From positions 1 through 8,815 of the forward strand of contig CATKFJ010000177.1 in NCBI GenBank assembly GCA_949747725.1: a stretch of 8,815 nt of DNA, given 5' to 3'. A model generated the notes under the pieces. That model did not search any database, had not been told where the DNA came from, and worked only from the letters and a program-made list of their open reading frames with translations. The stretch comes from an uncultured bacterium (GTDB lineage: Bacteria > Bacillota > Clostridia > Christensenellales > Pumilibacteraceae). A program made the translations under genes and the position numbers. This document shows, in pieces, positions 6,322 to 8,815 of this stretch (the stretch's first letter is position 1; each line of letters begins with the position of its first letter).

Positions 6322-6507
6322 TTACCAGCTCGACTTCTTTACGCCGGGGATCTCTCCCTTGTACGCAAGTTCGCGAAAGCAAATTCTGCAAATTCCGTAC
6401 TTTCTGAGTACGGCATGCGGTCTGCCGCAAATACTGCAACGCGTGTATGCACGGGTCGAGTACTTAGGCGCTTTTTGCTGTTTATTTATCATCGCTTTTT
6501 TAGCCAT
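6322..6507 (-). CDS. rpsN: 30S ribosomal protein S14, type Z (zinc-binding)
   Basis: S14 belongs to the head of the 30S subunit. The 61-residue length marks the short type Z form, and the zinc ligands Cys24, Cys27 (CSIC) and Cys40, Cys43 (CRIC) are all present. The family ends in [18 protein letters not shown], seen here exactly. AAGGAG at 6514-6519 overlaps the rplE stop. The TAA stop overlaps the rpsH ribosome binding site. Many Bacillota also have a zinc-free S14 elsewhere in the genome, which cannot be judged from this window. Confidence 0.98.
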   Translation of the reverse strand: MAKKAMINKQQKAPKYSTRAYTRCSICGRPHAVLRKYGICRICFRELAYKGEIPGVKKSSW

Positions 6508-6517
6508 AATATTCTCC

Positions 6518-7135
6518 TTAATTCTTAAACGGCATGCCGAGCTTAGTCAGCAACAGCTTCGCTTCTTCGTCCGTTTGCGCCGTTGTTACAACGTCTACGT
6601 CGAAACCGCGAATCTTCTCGATAAGTTCGTACGAGATCTCGGGGAAGATCGTCTGATCTTTAATGCCGAGCGCATAGTTGCCTCTGCCGTCAAACGATTT
6701 GCCCGATATTCCGCGGAAGTCGCGGACGCGCGGTAGCGCTATCGAAACGAGCCTGTCGAAGAACTCATAAGCCATTTCGCCGCGAAGCGTGACTTTGATC
6801 GCTATCGATTGTCCTTCGCGGAGCTTGAAGTTACTTACCGACTTCTTGGCTTTAACAAGCACGCTACGCTGTCCCGTTATCGAATCGAGCTCGGCTTGAG
6901 CAAGCTGGATACTCTTGGAGTTATCCTTTATATCGCCCAAACGCATGTTGAGAACTATTTTCTCGATCTTGGGAACTTGGTTTACGTTCTTGTATCCGCG
7001 CTCTTTCATGAGCTGAGGCACGATCTCCGTCTTGTATCTGCGACGAAGTCTGTAACGCTCGGGATTGGTCGATTTCTGAGGAGCGCCGCCGTTTTTCGTC
7101 TGCGCCGTTTCCTTGGCTTTCGCTTTTTCTGCCAT
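6518..7135 (-). CDS. rplE: 50S ribosomal protein L5 with N-terminal extension
   Basis: L5 binds 5S rRNA and contacts P-site tRNA. The core starts at about residue 26 with [19 protein letters not shown]. It goes on through [11 protein letters not shown] (54-64), [24 protein letters not shown] (85-108) and [11 protein letters not shown], and ends [18 protein letters not shown] and [15 protein letters not shown]. At 205 residues it is about 25 longer than the usual 179-180, because of a Lys/Ala/Gln-rich N-terminal tail. AAGGAG (7145-7150) lies nine bases upstream of the ATG, so the long start is supported. No second good ribosome binding site shows before the core. The stop is TAA. Confidence 0.97.
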   Translation of the reverse strand: MAEKAKAKETAQTKNGGAPQKSTNPERYRLRRRYKTEIVPQLMKERGYKNVNQVPKIEKIVLNMRLGDIKDNSKSIQLAQAELDSITGQRSVLVKAKKSVSNFKLREGQSIAIKVTLRGEMAYEFFDRLVSIALPRVRDFRGISGKSFDGRGNYALGIKDQTIFPEISYELIEKIRGFDVDVVTTAQTDEEAKLLLTKLGMPFKN

Positions 7136-7148
7136 TACCGTTTACTCC

Positions 7149-7667
7149 TTACTCTGTTTTACCGTCCGAAACTTCTTCGACGGGAACTTCTTGCTTATCT
7201 GCCGCTTTCTTTGCCGGCGCTTTCTTTGCCGGCGCCTTTTTCGCGGGAGTTTTCTTTTCTTCGGTCGTCGCTTCCGTATCGGCGGCTTCCTTGGAAGATT
7301 TCTTGGTCGCCTTTTTATCGGCTTTCTTTTTCTTGTCCGCTTTGAGCGCAACATCTAAGCTCGCACCGCACTTGGCGCAGATACGCGCATTCTTGCCGTC
7401 GATCTCTTGATGACGGACGCGAACGTTCTTGCCGCACGACGGGCAGATGATCTGAACATTGCTGCCGTCGACGGGAGCTTCGACTTTTCTCTTGCCGCTC
7501 TGCTCGGTAGCGGAACGCGCTTTCATGTGATGAGTAGCCATATTGACGCCCTCAACGAGAACCTTGTTCGTTTTGGGGTCCGTGGCAAGCACTTTGCCCG
7601 TTTTGCCCTTGTCTTTACCGGACAAAACTTTTACGTTATCGCCCTTTCTGACATTAAGATTGTTCAT
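7149..7667 (-). CDS. rplX: 50S ribosomal protein L24 with zinc ribbon and Lys/Ala-rich tail
   Basis: L24 starts assembly of the large subunit at the 5' end of 23S rRNA. The KOW motif is at about 5-35 (VRKGDNVKVLSGKDKGKTGKVL). A zinc ribbon follows, Cys75/Cys78 (CPSC) and Cys97/Cys100 (CAKC). The usual bacterial protein ends soon after, at about 103-115 residues. Here it continues to 172 with a low-complexity tail (about 109-172) that includes three PAKKA units (141-155) and ends in an acidic stretch, EVPVEEVSDGKTE. GGAGG (7674-7678) is six bases upstream of the ATG. The tail is in frame and ends in TAA overlapping the rplE ribosome binding site, so it is not a frameshift artefact. Confidence 0.96.
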   Translation of the reverse strand: MNNLNVRKGDNVKVLSGKDKGKTGKVLATDPKTNKVLVEGVNMATHHMKARSATEQSGKRKVEAPVDGSNVQIICPSCGKNVRVRHQEIDGKNARICAKCGASLDVALKADKKKKADKKATKKSSKEAADTEATTEEKKTPAKKAPAKKAPAKKAADKQEVPVEEVSDGKTE

Positions 7668-7679
7668 TATGATCCTCCG

Positions 7680-8048
7680 TTAAAGCACTTCGGGCGCCAA
7701 AGATATGATCTTTGTGAAGTCGCGGTCGCGCAGTTCGCGCGCAATCGGTCCGAAGATACGAGTGCCGCGCGGCTGTTTTTGGTTGTCTATGATAACAGCG
7801 GCGTTGTCGTCGAAACGTATATGCGAGCCGTCGGGACGGTTTACGCCCTGATGCGTGCGCACAATAACAGCCTTAACTACGTCACCCTTTTTAACGGTGC
7901 CGCCCGGCTGCGCTGACTTGACCGACGCAGTAATGATATCGCCGATATTGCCGCTTCTGCGGAACGATCCGCCCATGACCTGTATACACATTATTTCTTT
8001 CGCGCCGGTATTGTCGGCGACTTTAAGCTACGATTGAGGTTGTATCAT
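7680..8048 (-). CDS. rplN: 50S ribosomal protein L14, interrupted by an in-frame TAG at codon 7
   Basis: L14 sits at the 30S-50S interface. Reading from the ATG at 8046-8048 gives MIQPQS, then TAG (8028-8030), then [20 protein letters not shown] in the same frame. It goes on through [57 protein letters not shown] and the C-terminal ISLAPEVL. Counting the TAG as one residue, the length is 122, exactly that of the family, so a single base change explains the stop. AAGGAG (8057-8062) is eight bases upstream of this ATG. The next ATG (7989-7991, codon 20) has no clear ribosome binding site and would drop the conserved first strand. The gene cannot be a decayed copy in the usual sense, as the rest is intact and no second copy is in the window. 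Confidence 0.9.
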
Positions 8049-8105
8049 GTGATTTACTCCTTGACGCTGTATCCGTTTAAGGACATACGCCGTATTAACT
8101 TGGTT

Positions 8106-8137
8106 AATTCGGAATTCGGAATCTTTGATTCGGAATT
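8106..8137. repeat. 32-base AATTCGG-unit repeat, copy 4 (upstream of rplN)
   Basis: Same length and layout as the copies upstream of rpmJ and rpmD: two overlapping AATTCGG units, a variable core (CTTTG in place of the central bases), then ATTCGGAATT. It lies 57 bases upstream of the rplN start codon, further out than the other copies. The differences are confined to the middle six bases. Confidence 0.8.
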
Positions 8138-8194
8138 ACCGACTCGCTTTCGCTCGTTTATGACTATAAAATCGTCGCAGCTCGGACTTTTACG

Positions 8195-8200
8195 ATTATA
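8195..8200 (-). promoter_or_regulatory. Isolated perfect -10 hexamer in the rpsQ-rplN gap
   Basis: On the minus strand TATAAT occurs in GGTTATAATCG, in the AT-rich stretch between the palindrome and the 32-base repeat. No convincing -35 lies 16-18 bases upstream and there is no extended -10 TG. It sits in the place equivalent to the better candidate upstream of rpmD. Low confidence. The remainder of 8138-8222 shows nothing else I can name. Confidence 0.2.
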
Positions 8201-8222
8201 ACCGCAATGATTCCCATATAGC

Positions 8223-8348
8223 TTTTTTGCATTAGTCGCGGCGCAGACGGGTAACAGTCGGCGAGGTGTTGACGGAGGTTATTTCAGGTTCATGACCAAG
8301 ACGCCGAGGCGAACGTAGCCCGTATCCGCCGATGAATAATGCAAAAAA
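8223..8348. repeat. 126-base palindromic element with 12-bp terminal inverted repeats
   Basis: The ends TTTTTTGCATTA (8223-8234) and TAATGCAAAAAA (8337-8348) are perfect inverted copies. Inside, CGGCG (8239-8243) pairs with CGCCG (8327-8331) and ACGGG (8247-8251) with CCCGT (8319-8323), all on one axis near 8285. The arms stay mostly complementary for some 45 bases around a centre containing GACGGAGG and CATGACC. The element starts directly after the rpsQ TAA. It has no coding frame. The form is that of a miniature inverted-repeat element or long-hairpin repeat; mobility is inference. Confidence 0.72.
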
Positions 8349-8606
8349 TTATTTGGCTTTTTCGACGATCTTATTAACTCTCCAACACTTATCCTTGGAA
8401 ATAGGACGGGTCTCTACGATCTCTACTCTGTCGCCTATGCCGCACTCGTTATTCTCGTCGTGCGCTTTGAAACGCTTTACGCGCGTGACCGTCTTTTTGT
8501 AAAGCGGATGCTTATACTTTTCTACGACGGTTACCACGACCGTTTTATCCATTTTGTCAGATACGACTACGCCTTCACGCGTCTTTCTGTCGTTGCGTTC
8601 GACCAT
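8349..8606 (-). CDS. rpsQ: 30S ribosomal protein S17
   Basis: S17 is a primary 16S rRNA binder of the OB-fold type. The 85-residue product has [19 protein letters not shown] (10-28), then [22 protein letters not shown] and [20 protein letters not shown], the standard family order and length. Its ATG overlaps the rpmC stop (TAATG), and AAGGAGG (8614-8620) is seven bases upstream. The TAA stop is followed at once by the terminal inverted repeat of the palindromic element, so rplN, normally a few tens of bases away, starts 300 bases later. Confidence 0.98.
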   Translation of the reverse strand: MVERNDRKTREGVVVSDKMDKTVVVTVVEKYKHPLYKKTVTRVKRFKAHDENNECGIGDRVEIVETRPISKDKCWRVNKIVEKAK

Positions 8607-8812
8607 TATTTAGCCTCCTTGCTTGCGCGGAGTTCACGCTCTCTGATTACCGTTTTAACGCGCGCGATGTCGCGTTTTACGTTTGTTATCTGTTTGGGAT
8701 TGGAAAGCTGACCCGTTGCGTGGGAGAACCTAAGGTTGAACAGCTCCGTTTTGAGCGACGCAAGTTTTTCCTGCAATTCGTCGTCTCTTAATTCGTGAAC
8801 TTTCTCTTTCAT
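8606..8812 (-). CDS. rpmC: 50S ribosomal protein L29
   Basis: L29 lies at the polypeptide exit tunnel. The 68-residue, mostly helical product has [19 protein letters not shown] (7-25), the signature [15 protein letters not shown] (25-39) and [12 protein letters not shown] (49-60). Length and order fit the family. The start codon is three bases from the right edge, so its ribosome binding site is outside the window. rplP (L16) would be expected upstream. The TAA stop overlaps the rpsQ start by one base, suggesting coupled translation. Confidence 0.97.
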   Translation of the reverse strand: MKEKVHELRDDELQEKLASLKTELFNLRFSHATGQLSNPKQITNVKRDIARVKTVIRERELRASKEAK

Positions 8813-8815
8813 TAT

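Noticed and set aside
5899..6528. 209-codon plus-strand reading frame opposite rpsH and rpsN
   Set aside because: It is antisense to two certain genes, with no supporting signals.
7142..7354. Arg/Lys-rich 70-residue frame on the minus strand
   Set aside because: It is an out-of-frame shadow of the L24 Lys/Ala tail, whose own frame is continuous and ends at a coupled stop.
7680..7991. Shorter L14 reading frame starting at codon 20 (ATG at 7989-7991)
   Set aside because: It has no clear ribosome binding site and lacks the conserved first 19 residues, which are present upstream in the same frame behind a good ribosome binding site. I annotated the full gene with its in-frame TAG instead. Use of this internal start remains possible if the TAG is real.
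4449..8030. Genome-wide recoding of TAG as a sense codon
   Set aside because: map, rpsE, rplR, rplF and rpsH all end at TAG exactly at the C-terminus expected for the family, so TAG works as a stop. TAA and TGA are also used as stops in the window.
221..8137. CRISPR-like array from the AATTCGG copies
   Set aside because: The copies are kilobases apart, are not separated by spacers of similar size, and have no cas genes nearby.
8223..8348. Rho-independent terminator between rpsQ and rplN
   Set aside because: On the minus strand the hairpin ends in an A-run, not a U-run, and essential genes of the same operon follow downstream. The T-run is at the start of the element.

Overview
The window is a stretch of the bacterial S10-spc-alpha ribosomal protein superoperon, read entirely from the minus strand. 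It runs in transcription order from the right edge to the left: rpmC, rpsQ, rplN, rplX, rplE, rpsN, rpsH, rplF, rplR, rpsE, rpmD, rplO, secY, adk, map, a KOW-domain gene, infA, rpmJ. The window edge comes just after rpmJ, where rpsM would be expected. The adk-map-KOW-infA-rpmJ order, the short zinc-binding S14, the four-cysteine adenylate kinase and the strong AGGAGG-type ribosome binding sites all point to a Bacillota (Firmicutes), most likely an uncultured Clostridia-type lineage. That placement is inference from gene order and protein type.

Most of the genes are packed tightly. From rplX to rpsE the gaps are 9-15 bases, and the stop codon often overlaps the next Shine-Dalgarno sequence (TAGGAG or TAAGGAG). 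There is a TAATG overlap at rpmC/rpsQ, a TAAATG junction at rplO/secY and an ATGA overlap at adk/map. Together the genes supply 13 ribosomal proteins (L29, S17, L14, L24, L5, S14, S8, L6, L18, S5, L30, L15, L36), initiation factor IF-1, the SecY translocon channel, adenylate kinase and methionine aminopeptidase. This is the core of protein synthesis, export and N-terminal maturation.

Two things are out of the ordinary. First, rplN (L14) has a good start site and the exact family length of 122 residues, but codon 7 is TAG. Five other genes here (map, rpsE, rplR, rplF, rpsH) end at TAG at their family-typical C-termini, so amber is a normal stop in this genome. The L14 stop is therefore a sequencing error, a real nonsense mutation that must be tolerated somehow, or a readthrough site.

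Second, three gaps that are normally a few tens of bases long have grown: rpsQ-rplN to 300 bases, rpsE-rpmD to 240 and infA-rpmJ to 130. All three are built the same way in transcription order: stop codon, then at once a palindromic element, then an AT-rich stretch, then a 32-base repeat built of AATTCGG units, then the ribosome binding site of the next gene. The secY-adk gap has a single repeat unit, and the left edge after rpmJ has what looks like another palindromic element, cut by the window. The two best palindromes (about 126 and 150 bases) have terminal inverted repeats and look like non-coding miniature elements inserted between essential genes without breaking them.
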